Part shown: positions 17,675 to 26,898 of the stretch, in pieces
Layout of the letters: every line of letters begins with the position of its first letter
Numbering within the stretch: the stretch's first letter is position 1
Assembly (NCBI RefSeq): GCF_025753855.1
Contig: NZ_JAOWPT010000002.1
Coordinates: forward strand, 992,001-1,056,000
Length of the DNA: 64,000 nucleotides
DNA from: Mesorhizobium sp. ZC-5
GTDB taxonomy: Bacteria > Pseudomonadota > Alphaproteobacteria > Rhizobiales > Rhizobiaceae
Reading direction: 5' to 3'
Notes under the pieces: generated by a model
The model's database searches: none
What the model was told of the DNA's origin: nothing
What the model saw: only the letters and a program-made list of their open reading frames with translations
Position numbers and translations under genes: made by a program

Positions 17675-17723
17675 CAACAGCCGCGGCTGTGGATTGGCGA
17701 AAGATTTGGCCCGAGATCATGCA

Positions 17724-19214
17724 ATGACCGATCAACTTGCGCCGGCTGCGGGAAAGGCGAGCGACAGCGACCGGCGCGTGGTGCCGTTGTCGCGCGGGCT
17801 CTCGACCAAGTTGCTGCTGCTGACGATCCTGTTCGTGCTGCTTGCCGAAGTGCTGATCTTCATTCCATCGATCGCTAATTTCCGGCTGCGCTGGCTGGAG
17901 GAGCGACTGGGTACCGCTGCGACGGTGAGCGCGGTACTGATGCAAGGCAACCCGGCTAGCCTGCCGCGCGCGGCGCAGGACGATGTTCTGATGTCTCTCG
18001 GGGTGAAGGCGGTGGCTGTGCGCGACGGCGACATTTCCCGGCTGCTCGTCGTTGCCGACATGCCGCTGCATGTCGATGAACACATCGATCTCGCCCACGC
18101 CGGACCGCTGAGGGCGATGATGGGTGCGCTGGATACCGCCCTGTTCGGAGGCGGCCGCATGTTGCGCGTCTTCGGCAAGGTCGGCGACAGCGCCAAGGAA
18201 TTCGAGGTGATCATCCCCGACAAGAAGCTGCGCGGCGCGATGCTGATCTATTCCCGCAATGTGGCGCTCCTGTCGCTGCTGATCTCACTGATCACCGCGG
18301 CGCTGGTGTTCCTGGCGATCAACTGGATCATGATCCGCCCGGTGCGCGACATGACGCGTTCGATGCTGGCTTTTTCCGAAGCACCCGACGATCCGGGCAG
18401 GATCATCCGGCCGGAAGACCGCAGTGACGAGATCGGCGTCGCCGAACGCGAACTCGCCGACATGCAGACGCGGCTGCAGAAGACCCTGGCCGAGCAGAAG
18501 CATCTCGCCGACCTCGGGCTCGCCGTTTCCAAGATCAATCACGACATGCGCAACGTCCTGGCCTCGGCGCAATTGATGTCCGACCGGCTCGCCATGGTGA
18601 AGGATCCTTCGGTGCAGTCGTTTGCGCCCAAGCTGGTGCGCACGCTGGACCGTGCCGTCGCCTATACGGAGGGCGTTCTTGCCTATGGCAGGACGCAGGA
18701 GGCCGCGCCGGTTCGCCGCCGCCTGCGTCTGCGGCAACTGGTCGACGAAGTGCACGGGCTGCTTGGATACGATCCGGATGGCAGCATCGAGTTCGAAAAT
18801 GGCGTCGACCCGGGCTTCGAGATCGATGCCGATTCCGACCAGCTGTTTCGCGTGCTGACCAATCTCTGCCGAAACGCCATCGAGGCGATGGCGGCCGACC
18901 GCGAGGCAGCCCTTGTCCGCCGGCTTGCCGTGTCGGCCGAGCGTACCGGCAGCGTTTGCCGCATCCTGGTCAGCGACACCGGGCCGGGCCTGCCGCAGAA
19001 GGCGCGTGAAAACCTGTTTGCCGCCTTTCGTGGTTCGGCACGAAGCGGCGGCACCGGGTTGGGACTGGCAATTGCCCATGAACTGGTGCGTGCGCACGGT
19101 GGTTCGCTGGAACTGGTGGAGAGCATCGGCGGCCGCACCGTGTTCGCCATAACCATTCCCGATCAGCCCGTGCGGCTCGACGAGGCGCGGACGGTATTGC
19201 GTCGCCCCGCCTAG
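17724..19214 (+). CDS. Orphan membrane sensor histidine kinase
   Basis: This 496-residue kinase has two membrane segments (about residues 30-50 and 178-200) bracketing a periplasmic sensor of about 125 residues. A HAMP-like linker (MIRPVRDMTRSMLAFSEAPDDPGR) follows, then a dimerisation helix with the phospho-acceptor histidine in KINHDMRNVLASAQLM, and a HATPase domain: N-box NLCRNAIEAM, G1 SDTGPGLP, G2 GGTGLGLAIAHELV. The start at 17724 is preferred because the upstream frame overlaps the end of the flavoprotein gene. No response regulator is encoded nearby, so its partner lies elsewhere. Confidence 0.92.
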   Translation: MTDQLAPAAGKASDSDRRVVPLSRGLSTKLLLLTILFVLLAEVLIFIPSIANFRLRWLEERLGTAATVSAVLMQGNPASLPRAAQDDVLMSLGVKAVAVRDGDISRLLVVADMPLHVDEHIDLAHAGPLRAMMGALDTALFGGGRMLRVFGKVGDSAKEFEVIIPDKKLRGAMLIYSRNVALLSLLISLITAALVFLAINWIMIRPVRDMTRSMLAFSEAPDDPGRIIRPEDRSDEIGVAERELADMQTRLQKTLAEQKHLADLGLAVSKINHDMRNVLASAQLMSDRLAMVKDPSVQSFAPKLVRTLDRAVAYTEGVLAYGRTQEAAPVRRRLRLRQLVDEVHGLLGYDPDGSIEFENGVDPGFEIDADSDQLFRVLTNLCRNAIEAMAADREAALVRRLAVSAERTGSVCRILVSDTGPGLPQKARENLFAAFRGSARSGGTGLGLAIAHELVRAHGGSLELVESIGGRTVFAITIPDQPVRLDEARTVLRRPA

Positions 19215-19404
19215 ACAGCGGCGTCGGACATTGCATAGGCCGGCTGCGGACGAGTTTGGTTGCGGATATGGACGCGTTTCTTTGCCGCAAAAGTTTTCGG
19301 TTCAGGCAGCTTGCTTTTCGAACCGTCAATCGCTAGGTAGCACCTCACATTCGCGGCCGGGTCGAAAGACCGGCATGCGAGGGCTGTAATGTATGGCCCG
19401 TTGC

Positions 19405-19481
19405 GCGCCCGTAGCTCAGCTGGATAGAGCACCAGACTACGAATCTGGGGGTCAGGAGTTCGAATCTCTTCGGGCGCGCCA
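19405..19481 (+). tRNA. tRNA-Arg (anticodon ACG)
   Basis: A 77-base cloverleaf is complete: acceptor GCGCCCG pairs with CGGGCGC, the D-arm contains AGCTCAGCTGGATAGAGC, and the anticodon stem CCAGA/TCTGG encloses the loop CTACGAA with anticodon ACG at 19439-19441. The T-arm contains GTTCGAATC, and the discriminator G with an encoded CCA follows. The A34 wobble base is presumably deaminated to inosine. Downstream (19482-19775) no integrase gene and no repeat of the tRNA 3' end was found. Confidence 0.97.
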
Positions 19482-19775
19482 TTTATTTCAAGGACTTAGC
19501 AGGGCACCGCAGACTAAAAGGCGAACTAGACTAGCCTGCGAATTAGTCCGCGGAGTTTCCCGCTCTCACCTTCCGCCAGAAGTCGTCATTGACTGCTTCC
19601 GCACCAACTCCCGCCAAGGATAGGCGCGATATCGCGTTCGCTATTCGCCAGACGCGTGACCAAGGGTCTCGGGTAAGCTTTGCAACCAGTGCATGGCTCA
19701 CATGCACCAATCCCTCTCCCTGAAAGCTCAAGGAATCGCCATATATGCTGCAACGCACAATTAGAGGATAATGCG

Positions 19776-19937
19776 ATGAGCAGGATGATCCGCAATCTCG
19801 GTATCGGCGAGTTCTTCAACATGATGGGCAGCGCGATCAACACCGCGGCGGCCGTCGAGGCTGGTCGCCAGCCGCGTCCGCGCGATCTGCACCGGCTTGG
19901 CATTGATCCAAGGTGGCTCAACCGCGCCAGATCCTGA
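19776..19937 (+). CDS. Small protein, DUF1127-like
   Basis: This 53-residue protein (MSRMIRNLGIGEFFNMMGSA at the N-terminus, ending near LHRLGIDPRWLNRARS) follows an AGAGGA ribosome binding site. The C-terminal pattern of a basic region then LxRLGIDP loosely resembles the small alphaproteobacterial DUF1127 proteins that bind RNA or act in phosphate and stress control. The similarity is by eye only and the function is unknown. It stands alone between tRNA-Arg and the oxalate cassette. Confidence 0.55.
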   Translation: MSRMIRNLGIGEFFNMMGSAINTAAAVEAGRQPRPRDLHRLGIDPRWLNRARS

Positions 19938-20004
19938 AGCGGTCGAAGCAAGAAACCCACTGAACGAAGCGCCCGGAGCGAAGGCCCGGGCGTGCTCGGG
20001 GATT

Positions 20005-20886
20005 TCAGGCGGTGACGAGCAGTGCTTCACGCATCGTCGCCCCGACCAGATGCGGACGCTCAGCTATGATGACGCCCGCCGCCTGAAGCGCGCGTATCTT
20101 GCTCTCCGCGTCACCGGCCAGGTTTTGCGCGATGGCGCCTGCATGCCCCATGCGATGTTCGATCGGCGCATAACGGCCGACGATGAGCGCGACCACCGGA
20201 ATTTTAGGCTTCACGGCCGCCACGAAATCCGCCAGTTCCTCTTCGTCCGAACCGCCGATCTCGCCAATGGCGATGACGCCGCGCGTGTCTCGATCCGCCA
20301 GGAAAAGTTCCAGGCATCGGCGCATTCCCAGACCATGGATGGCGTCGCCGCCGATGCCGACGGTGGTCGACTGGCCAAGGCCGGCGTCGCTCACCTGGGC
20401 AATCACCTCGCTGGTCAGCGACGCCGAGCGCGACATGATGCCGATGCTGCCGCTACGGGCCTGGCCGGTCGTCATCACACCGATCTTGCACACTTCGGGC
20501 GCTAGAATCCCTTGCGAGTTCGGCCCGACCAGAATGGTCAAACTTTGCTTCAGGGCATCGCGCACGCGGATCATATCCCGTACCGGAACGCGCTCCGTCA
20601 GCGCCACGACCAGCGGCATGCCCGCCTCGATCGCCTCGATCATGGCCGCCGCCGCATTGCCCGGCGGCACGAACACCATGCTGGCATTCGCGCCGGTTTC
20701 GGCCATCGCTTCGGCCACCGTGCCAAAGATCGGCAGGTTCAAATGACGGGTGCCGGCCTTGCCCGGAGTAACGCCACCGACAATGCGCGTGCCATATTCG
20801 AGCATCGCGGCGGAATAGTGCGTCCCGGCCCAGCCGGTCATGCCCTGGCAGATCACCCGTGTATCGTGGTCGACGAGAATGGTCAT
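20005..20886 (-). CDS. SucD-like CoA ligase alpha subunit (oxalate cassette)
   Basis: This 293-residue protein has the layout of the succinyl-CoA synthetase alpha subunit: an N-terminal CoA-binding fold (VICQGMTGWAGTHYSAAMLEYG, then GGVTPGKAGTRHLNLPIFGTV), GPNSQGILAPEVCKIGVM, and the phosphohistidine H248 in HRMGHAGAI. All catalytic elements appear intact. It follows its beta partner with a 4-base overlap. Its position in a regulon with oxc and frc, rather than next to mdh/sucAB, indicates a paralogue with another acid substrate, for example oxalate, formate or malate (MtkB type). The substrate is inference. Confidence 0.85.
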   Translation of the reverse strand: MTILVDHDTRVICQGMTGWAGTHYSAAMLEYGTRIVGGVTPGKAGTRHLNLPIFGTVAEAMAETGANASMVFVPPGNAAAAMIEAIEAGMPLVVALTERVPVRDMIRVRDALKQSLTILVGPNSQGILAPEVCKIGVMTTGQARSGSIGIMSRSASLTSEVIAQVSDAGLGQSTTVGIGGDAIHGLGMRRCLELFLADRDTRGVIAIGEIGGSDEEELADFVAAVKPKIPVVALIVGRYAPIEHRMGHAGAIAQNLAGDAESKIRALQAAGVIIAERPHLVGATMREALLVTA

Positions 20887-22064
20887 GGCTGGCCTTCTCC
20901 GGATTGTGCGGCGCTAACGGCACGAGTCACCGCAGTCCACATGTCGGGGCAGTCGATCACCTTGCAGCCGAAGTTGGCGAAACGGAACCGTGCGTATTCG
21001 GCGTTGTTGCCTGCCAGGCGCACCACGATGGGTAATGTCCGCTTGTTTCTGCGCATGGCGATGCCGAGGCCATCGGCGATCGTGTCGCAAGGCTGCATGC
21101 CGCCACCGTGAACATTCACGAGGACAGACCGTACCGCCGGATTGTCGAGCAGCAGGGCAAAACCATGCGCCACGTCGAGGCTCGTGGCGGTGGTGCGGAT
21201 ATCCATGAAATTGGCTGGTCTGCCATTGGCGACGCGCACCATGTCGAGCGTCGCCAGGCCCAGTCCCGCGCCGTTCGCCACCAACCCGATATCGCCATCC
21301 AGCGCGACATAGTTGAGGTTGCGGTTCTGTACCGCGATCTCGATCGCGTCGCTTTCTGACGGCTCCCGCAACGCCAGCAATTCCGGCTGCCGGAATAGAG
21401 CGTTATCGTCGATGGTGATCTTGGCGTCGACGGCCACGAAATCTCCCGGCGCGGTGACAGCCAGGGGATTGATCTCGATCAGCGTGGCATCGAGTTCCAA
21501 AAAAGCTTGCCGCAGCCTTTCGAGAAGCGCGACGAACGATGGTATCAGGCCGTTGGCAAGACCGAGCCTCGCGCCGAGCCCCGCAGCTGCGGATCTGTCG
21601 AACGAACGCTCGGTGCCGAGGGGGAGTTGCTCGAACCGGGCTTGCCCGCTCAGAACGCGCCGCTCGATATCGTCTCCCCCCTCCGCCGCGGCGAGAGCGA
21701 CGATTTCGGCAGTCGAAGGCGCGACGAACAGTGAAAGATAGAGGCTTTGCTGTGGCCTGACGGCGGCCTCGACCAAGACCCTGCTGACAAGATGGCCGGT
21801 TGGCGCGGTCTGTTCCGTTGCGAGACGCCGACCAAGCAAATCGCCTGCCGCGGCCATTACCTCTTCCGGTGAGGAGACGATACGTACGCCGCCGGCGCGG
21901 CCCCGCGCGCCGGCCTGGATTTGCGCCTTGACCGCAAACCCGGTCGCCTTGAGGTTGCCGGCAATATCCCGTGCCTCCTCCTTCGTGGAAGCGACTTGTC
22001 CCTCGGGCACGTTTACGCCGCGCGGCGACAACAGCATCTTGGACTGGAACTCGTGCAGGTTCAC
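20883..22064 (-). CDS. SucC-like CoA ligase beta subunit (oxalate cassette)
   Basis: This is a 393-residue ATP-grasp beta subunit. It starts at a GTG (NLHEFQSKMLLSPRGVNVPEG) with a GGAGG site and contains AVKAQIQAGARGRAGGVRI, the ATP-binding segment. It also has LIEINPLAV and DAKITIDDNALFRQPE in the metal site, and ends in the CoA-ligase domain (GLGLATLDMV, NVHGGGMQPCDTIADGL). In true SucC the corresponding glycine motif is GGIVRCD; here the M-Q replacement suggests altered acid specificity. It is transcribed with the SucD-like gene from a TTGACA-N17-CATTAT promoter overlapped by operator 1. Confidence 0.85.
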   Translation of the reverse strand: MNLHEFQSKMLLSPRGVNVPEGQVASTKEEARDIAGNLKATGFAVKAQIQAGARGRAGGVRIVSSPEEVMAAAGDLLGRRLATEQTAPTGHLVSRVLVEAAVRPQQSLYLSLFVAPSTAEIVALAAAEGGDDIERRVLSGQARFEQLPLGTERSFDRSAAAGLGARLGLANGLIPSFVALLERLRQAFLELDATLIEINPLAVTAPGDFVAVDAKITIDDNALFRQPELLALREPSESDAIEIAVQNRNLNYVALDGDIGLVANGAGLGLATLDMVRVANGRPANFMDIRTTATSLDVAHGFALLLDNPAVRSVLVNVHGGGMQPCDTIADGLGIAMRRNKRTLPIVVRLAGNNAEYARFRFANFGCKVIDCPDMWTAVTRAVSAAQSGEGQP

Positions 22065-22137
22065 GCTCGCCTCCTCCTGCCGTCGAAGCGAGGAAATCGA
22101 GCCTCAGGCTGACTTCACCGCCTCCTTTGGATCATTC

Positions 22138-22154
22138 TGGCATACATAATGCCA
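22138..22154. promoter_or_regulatory. Operator 1, TGGCAT-N5-ATGCCA
   Basis: TGGCATACATAATGCCA is a perfect 6+6 palindrome with a 5-base spacer, 74 bases upstream of the SucC-like start. It covers the -10 hexamer of the promoter reading toward that gene. It is one of five matching sites in the 20-32 kb cassette. Confidence 0.8.
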
Positions 22155-22174
22155 ATACCGCTCGAAACTGTCAA
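22146..22174 (-). promoter_or_regulatory. Promoter of the sucC/sucD-like operon
   Basis: On the minus strand TTGACA (22174-22169) and CATTAT (22151-22146) are 17 bases apart. The -10 lies inside operator 1, so binding there should block RNA polymerase. Confidence 0.7.
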
Positions 22175-22233
22175 TCGCTTCGCCGGCATGCGACCGGCGC
22201 GGCCCGCCTCGATGAGGGGAGCTACAAACAGGC

Positions 22234-22266
22234 AAAGCCGGACGGCATTTCTGCCGTCCGGCTTTT
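22234..22266 (-). terminator. Terminator of the oxc-frc operon
   Basis: A 14-bp perfect hairpin, AAAGCCGGACGGCA (22234-22247) with its complement at 22252-22265 and a 4-base loop, lies 18 bases after the frc stop. Short T-runs flank both sides, so it can work in either direction. Confidence 0.82.
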
Positions 22267-22283
22267 CGGGTTGGCCATCAAAA

Positions 22284-23558
22284 CTACTCAGCGGCGATCT
22301 GCTTGGGGACGCCGAGAGCTCCGGAAGCGTTCAATTCGGCAATCCCCTGGTCGTCATAACCGAGGACCTGGCTGAGTATTTCCTCGGTGTGCTCTCCGAG
22401 CAGCGGCGAACGTTTCACCTCCGAAGGGCTGTCCGACAGCTTGATCGGATTGCCTACGGAAAGATATTTTCCCCGTGCCGGATGGTCGACCTCGACCACC
22501 GTCCCGGTGGCGCGCAGAGATTGATCCTCGGCGAGTTCCTTCATGGAGAGGATCGGGCCTACCGGAATATCGACGGCGTTGCAGATCTCCATCACCTCGA
22601 ACTTGGTCTTGGTCATCGTCCATTGTTCGATGCGCGCGAAGATCGCGTTCAGCTTTGGCAGGCGGGCCGGCGGCGTCGCGTAGTCCGGGTCGGTTTTCCA
22701 GGTCGGCTCACCGATGATGTCGCAGATTTTCTCCCACACCGGCGCCTGCGTGATGAAATATATGTAGGCGTCAGGATCCTGCTCCCAACCATTGCATTTC
22801 AGGATGCGCCCGGGTTGGCCGCCGCCTGAATCGTTACCGGCACGTGGGACCGCCTCGCCGAAGGGAACCCCTTCGCCGAACTGGCTATATTCCTTCAGCG
22901 GTCCGTGCGCGAGGCGCTGCTGGTCGCGCAGTTTGACGCGTGCGAGGTTCAACACGCCGTCCTGCATGGCACAGGTGACACGCTGGCCCCGGCCGGAATG
23001 GGTACGCTGATAAAGTGCGGTGACGATGCCGAGCGCGAGATGCAGCCCGGTGCCGGAATCGCCGATCTGCGCGCCGGTGACCAAGGGCGGGCCGTCGCGG
23101 AAGCCGGTGGTTGATGCCGCGCCGCCGGTGCATTGCGCGACATTCTCATAGACTTTGCAGTCCTCATAGGGTCCGGGACCGAAGCCTTTGATCGAAGCAA
23201 CGATCATCTTGGGGTTCAGCTTGTTGATCGTTTCCCACGGAAAGCCCATGCGATCGAGAACCCCTGGCCCGAAATTCTCGACCAGTACGTCGCACTCCTT
23301 GATGAGCCGCTCGAGAACTTCCTTGCCTTTGGGGTTCTTGGTGTCGAGCGTAACCGAGCGTTTGTTGTGGTTCAGCATGGTGAAATAGAGGCTGTCCACC
23401 TTCGGAATGTCCTGCAATTGCCCGCGCGTGATGTCGCCGGTTCCGGGTCGTTCGATCTTGATCACGTCGGCGCCGAACCAGGCGAGCAATTGCGTGCAGG
23501 TCGGCCCCGATTGCACATGAGTGAAGTCGAGAATCTTGACGCCTTCGAGCGCTTTCAT
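22284..23558 (-). CDS. frc: Formyl-CoA:oxalate CoA-transferase
   Basis: Frc moves CoA from formyl-CoA to oxalate, giving oxalyl-CoA and formate. The 424-residue class III CoA-transferase closely follows the known Oxalobacter enzyme: [33 protein letters not shown] (split here), [33 protein letters not shown], and the catalytic aspartate D167 in [14 protein letters not shown] glycine-rich loop [11 protein letters not shown] closes over the active site. The ATG at 23558 is chosen because GGGGAG lies seven bases upstream; the ATG two codons earlier is too close to it. It follows oxc by 12 bases. Confidence 0.93.
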   Translation of the reverse strand: MKALEGVKILDFTHVQSGPTCTQLLAWFGADVIKIERPGTGDITRGQLQDIPKVDSLYFTMLNHNKRSVTLDTKNPKGKEVLERLIKECDVLVENFGPGVLDRMGFPWETINKLNPKMIVASIKGFGPGPYEDCKVYENVAQCTGGAASTTGFRDGPPLVTGAQIGDSGTGLHLALGIVTALYQRTHSGRGQRVTCAMQDGVLNLARVKLRDQQRLAHGPLKEYSQFGEGVPFGEAVPRAGNDSGGGQPGRILKCNGWEQDPDAYIYFITQAPVWEKICDIIGEPTWKTDPDYATPPARLPKLNAIFARIEQWTMTKTKFEVMEICNAVDIPVGPILSMKELAEDQSLRATGTVVEVDHPARGKYLSVGNPIKLSDSPSEVKRSPLLGEHTEEILSQVLGYDDQGIAELNASGALGVPKQIAAE

Positions 23559-23570
23559 GGGCATGCTCCC

Positions 23571-25307
23571 CTATTTCTTTTTCAGTGCGCTTTGCGGATT
23601 GAGATTGCCGATGCGGCCGCTTTCACTGCCGGCGGTCGGGTCGATCACCGCATTGATCAAGGTCGGCTTGCGGCTGTCCATGGCCGCGTTGACGGCGCGC
23701 TTTAGCTCGTCCGGCGAGGTCGCATTGACACCAACGCCGCCGAAGGCCTCCATCATGCGGTCATAACGCGCATCCTTGACGAAGACAGTCGTGGCTGGAT
23801 CCGCGCCCGCATTGTTGACGTCGGTACCGCGATAGATGCCGTTGTTGTTGAAGACGACGATGCAGACCGGCAAATCGTAGCGGCAGATTGTTTCCACCTC
23901 CATGCCGGAGAAGCCGAAGGCAGAATCGCCTTCGACCGCGAGCACCGGCTTGCCGGTCTCGATCGCGGCGGCGATGGCATAGCCCATGCCGATGCCCATG
24001 ACGCCCCAGGTGCCGACGTCGAGACGCTTGCGCGGCTGATACATGTCGATGACGCCGCGCGCGAGATCGAGCGTGTTGGCGCCTTCATTGATGAGGATGG
24101 CGTCGGGCCGTTCGGCTATGATCGTGCGCAGCACACCGAGCGCGCCGTGGTAATCCATCGGCACGTTGTTGTTCATAAGGCGTGGCGCCATCTTGGCGAC
24201 GTTCTCTTCGCGCTTTTTCGCGACCGCGTCGGTCCAGTCCGCCGGCGGCGCCGGCCATGCGCCGTCGATGCCGGCGACCAGGGCCGCCACGCAGGAGCCG
24301 ATGTCGCCGACCACGGGCGCGACGATCTCGACATTCGAGTCCATCTCCTTGGGCTCGATGTCGATCTGGACGAACTTCTTCGGAGCGTCGCCCCAGTTCT
24401 TGCCCTTGCCATGCGAGAGCAGCCAGTTGAGCCTCGCGCCGATCAGCATGACGACGTCCGAATCCTTCAGCACAGTCGAGCGCGCTGCTCCAGCGCATTG
24501 CGGATGCGTGTCCGGCAACAGGCCCTTGGCCATGCTCATCGGCAAGAACGGAATGCCGCTCTTTTCGACAAGCTGGCGGATCGCGTCGTCTGCCTGTGCA
24601 TAGGCAGCGCCCTTGCCGAGGATGATGAGCGGCCGCTTGGCATCTTTCAGGACGTCAAGAGCGCGCTTGACAGCGGCTGGAGCAGGAAGCTGGGCGGGCG
24701 CTGCATCGATAACCTTGACGAGCGATTTCGCTCCGGCTTCCGCGTCCATCACCTGACCGAAGAGTTTGGCAGGCAGATCGAGATAGACACCGCCCGGACG
24801 TCCCGACACGGCGGCGCGGATCGCGCGCGCCAGACCGATGCCGATGTCCTGTGCATGCAAGACACGGAATGCCGCCTTGCAGAGTGGCTTTGCAACCGCC
24901 AGCTGATCCATCTCCTCGTAATCGCCCTGCTGCAGGTCGACGATCTCCCGCTCGGAGGAGCCGGAGATCAGGATCATCGGAAAACAGTTGGTGGTGGCGT
25001 GGGCGAGTGCCGTCAGGCCGTTCAGGAAACCGGGCGCCGAGACAGTTAGGCAGATGCCGGGCTTCTGCGTGAGATAGCCGGCGATCGAGGCGGCATAGCC
25101 GGCATTCTGCTCGTGGCGGAAGGAAAGCACACGAATGCCAGCCGCCTGCGCCATGCGGCCGAAATCCGTGATCGGAATACCGGGCACGCCATAGATAGTG
25201 TCAAGGCCATTGAGCTTCAGCGCATCGATGATGAGGTGAAAGCCGTCCGTCAGTTCCGGCTCTGCGCCAGCTTGATTTGCATCTAGGCTTTGTACCATCG
25301 CGGACAT
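23571..25307 (-). CDS. oxc: Oxalyl-CoA decarboxylase
   Basis: Oxc is a thiamine-diphosphate enzyme that decarboxylates oxalyl-CoA to formyl-CoA. The 578-residue protein matches the known family along its length: [20 protein letters not shown], the ThDP-activating glutamate in [57 protein letters not shown], and the ThDP/Mg motif [24 protein letters not shown] ... FNNNGIYRG, split by the usual spacing. The C-terminus [16 protein letters not shown] holds the mobile CoA-closing segment. The ATG at 25307 has a GGGAG site seven bases upstream. With frc it forms the classical two-enzyme oxalate cycle. Confidence 0.95.
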   Translation of the reverse strand: MSAMVQSLDANQAGAEPELTDGFHLIIDALKLNGLDTIYGVPGIPITDFGRMAQAAGIRVLSFRHEQNAGYAASIAGYLTQKPGICLTVSAPGFLNGLTALAHATTNCFPMILISGSSEREIVDLQQGDYEEMDQLAVAKPLCKAAFRVLHAQDIGIGLARAIRAAVSGRPGGVYLDLPAKLFGQVMDAEAGAKSLVKVIDAAPAQLPAPAAVKRALDVLKDAKRPLIILGKGAAYAQADDAIRQLVEKSGIPFLPMSMAKGLLPDTHPQCAGAARSTVLKDSDVVMLIGARLNWLLSHGKGKNWGDAPKKFVQIDIEPKEMDSNVEIVAPVVGDIGSCVAALVAGIDGAWPAPPADWTDAVAKKREENVAKMAPRLMNNNVPMDYHGALGVLRTIIAERPDAILINEGANTLDLARGVIDMYQPRKRLDVGTWGVMGIGMGYAIAAAIETGKPVLAVEGDSAFGFSGMEVETICRYDLPVCIVVFNNNGIYRGTDVNNAGADPATTVFVKDARYDRMMEAFGGVGVNATSPDELKRAVNAAMDSRKPTLINAVIDPTAGSESGRIGNLNPQSALKKK

Positions 25308-25440
25308 TCCGCTTCTCCCAATTCTTCGCGGTATCGATTTTTCGGCTCTCATTCCTGGAGCGCGGATGGCGGTCTATTGCACCCGGACAACCCCACTTCT
25401 CAGATCGGAGCAATCCCCGTGGATGTCGACAGCGCGTCCG

Positions 25441-25500
25441 TCACCCCAGCGTGGCGTCGTCGGCTGCCAACCCAATGCGTACAGCTTCTGCGACGACCAT
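25441..25500 (-). CDS. Possible 19-residue leader peptide upstream of oxc
   Basis: A short frame reading MVVAEAVRIGLAADDATLG begins at 25500 behind a strong GGGAGGAG ribosome binding site (spacing five bases) and stops at 25441. It lies in the transcribed leader between operator 2 and oxc. A translated leader could influence oxc expression, or it may be a relic of a lost gene start. It is too short for any family call. Confidence 0.35.
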   Translation of the reverse strand: MVVAEAVRIGLAADDATLG

Positions 25501-25598
25501 TGTGGTCTCCTCCCTGAACCTTCTCCGCGTCTGATGAAGGTTCACTCAACGAAAAATGCCCAACCGCTTTCAGCAGGTCGCGGCATCTTTCTCAGCAC

Positions 25599-25615
25599 TG
25601 GCATAATAAATGCCA
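25599..25615. promoter_or_regulatory. Operator 2, TGGCAT-N5-ATGCCA
   Basis: TGGCATAATAAATGCCA is a perfect 6+6 palindrome in the oxc/tctC divergent region, about 290 bases upstream of the oxc ATG. It is the second of five sites of the presumed GntR/FCD regulator. Confidence 0.8.
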
Positions 25616-25687
25616 AAAGTCAAACATACGAAATCGACCAAAAACTGGGCTTGATTCGCGGCTGATGTCTGTTACAGTCCGTCGTCT

Positions 25688-25704
25688 TGGCATTTAGTAT
25701 ACCA
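25688..25704. promoter_or_regulatory. Operator 3, TGGCAT-N5-ATACCA
   Basis: TGGCATTTAGTATACCA lies 126 bases upstream of the tctC-like ATG and 89 bases from operator 2, centre to centre. One half-site carries the ATRCCA variant. The two sites probably serve the two divergent promoters separately or allow looping. Confidence 0.78.
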
Positions 25705-25829
25705 AGAACCGAGGAGGAAATTTAGCCCCGTGGAGAGTCGGGCTTTGAGCAACGGGAGGCACGACTAACAGCGGCACGGAAAAAACAACGGGCGGCCGTG
25801 GCCAATCAGCAACCTGGGAGGAAGCTATC

Positions 25830-26825
25830 ATGAAACTTGCAAGGACGTTGGCAACGGCGCTTACAACGGTGGCTATTTTTGGTTTTGCAGCGGCAGGGCC
25901 GGCCTTGGCCGAATGGAAACCCAGCAAGACAATCGAATTTATTGTTCCCGCCGGTACAGGCGGCGGCGCCGATCAGATGGCGCGAATGATCCAGGGCATT
26001 ATCCAGAAGCATGGGCTTGCCGATCAGTCCATGGTGGTCATCAACAAGTCCGGCGGCGCCGGCGCCGAAGGCTTCATGGACGTGAAGGAATCGGACGGCA
26101 ACGAACACAAGATCATCATCACCTTGTCGAACCTCTTCACCACGCCGCTCGCGACAGGCGTGCCCTTCAGCTGGAAGGATCTCACGCCGGTCGCCATGCT
26201 GGCGCTCGACAATTTCGTCCTCTGGGTGAACGCGGATTCGCCTTACAAGACGGCGCAGGACTATGTGGGTGCCATCAAGGCCGGCGCCGACAACCAGTTC
26301 AAGATGGGCGGAACGGGCTCCAAGCAGGAGGATCAGATCGTCACGGTCGCGCTGGAACAGGTGACCGGCAAGAAATTCACCTACGTGCCCTTCAAGGGCG
26401 GCGGTGATGTCGCCAAGCAGCTCGTCGGCGGCCATATCGACTCTTCCGTCAACAACCCGATCGAGCAGGTCTCCTTCTGGCAGGCCGGCAACACGCGCGC
26501 ACTCTGCGTGTTCGCAGCCGAGCGCATGGAGACGCAGGGCGCGGCGAAATGGGGCGATGTTCCGACCTGCAAGGAGGCCGGTGTCGATACCGAGTACCAG
26601 ATGCTGCGCGGCATATTCACGTCGCCGGGCGTGAGCCAGGAGGCGGTCGACTACTACGTCGCGCTGTTCCAGAAGGTGCGGGAGACACCCGAGTGGAAGG
26701 ACTTCATGGCCAAAGGCGCCTTTTCACAGTCCTTCATGTCCGGTGACGAATTCAAGGCGTGGGTGGCGAATGCCGAGACTCAGCACAAGGATCTGATGAC
26801 CAAGGCGGGGTTCCTCGCCGAGTGA
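25830..26825 (+). CDS. TTT (TctC/Bug) substrate-binding protein, oxalate cassette
   Basis: This 331-residue periplasmic protein has a Sec signal peptide (about residues 1-28, ending PALAEW). The Bug-family binding fold shows a first loop IEFIVPAGTGGGADQMARMI and a second GGTGSKQEDQIVTVALEQVTG; these two loops bind the carboxylate groups of organic acids in the family. It is the first gene of a tctCBA set transcribed away from oxc. The context makes oxalate the prime ligand candidate, but no TTT receptor for oxalate is assumed known here. A stable hairpin follows its stop and may set its higher expression over tctBA. Confidence 0.9.
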   Translation: MKLARTLATALTTVAIFGFAAAGPALAEWKPSKTIEFIVPAGTGGGADQMARMIQGIIQKHGLADQSMVVINKSGGAGAEGFMDVKESDGNEHKIIITLSNLFTTPLATGVPFSWKDLTPVAMLALDNFVLWVNADSPYKTAQDYVGAIKAGADNQFKMGGTGSKQEDQIVTVALEQVTGKKFTYVPFKGGGDVAKQLVGGHIDSSVNNPIEQVSFWQAGNTRALCVFAAERMETQGAAKWGDVPTCKEAGVDTEYQMLRGIFTSPGVSQEAVDYYVALFQKVRETPEWKDFMAKGAFSQSFMSGDEFKAWVANAETQHKDLMTKAGFLAE

Positions 26826-26830
26826 CCCTC

Positions 26831-26863
26831 AGTGGCATCCGGGGCCCGGCTCCGGATGCCACT
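26831..26863 (+). repeat. Intercistronic hairpin tctC/tctB
   Basis: AGTGGCATCCGG (26831-26842) and CCGGATGCCACT (26852-26863) form a perfect 12-bp stem with a 9-base loop between the binding-protein gene and the membrane-subunit genes. Such stems usually stabilise the upstream mRNA and lower read-through. Confidence 0.7.
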
Positions 26864-26898
26864 TCCCTTTGCAACAAATTCATGAAAGCGAGATCATC

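Noticed and set aside
19462-19481. tRNA-Arg 3' end as an attachment site
   Set aside because: I found no second copy of this end within the window and no integrase gene beside it.
19543-19758. A 71-codon frame on the minus strand downstream of tRNA-Arg, considered as an integrase remnant
   Set aside because: No tyrosine-recombinase motif (R-H-R-Y) can be recognised and there is no ribosome binding site.
20005-22064. Housekeeping succinyl-CoA synthetase sucCD
   Set aside because: There is no mdh, sucA or sucB next to it, the beta subunit has an altered glycine motif, and the pair carries the operator of the oxalate cassette.
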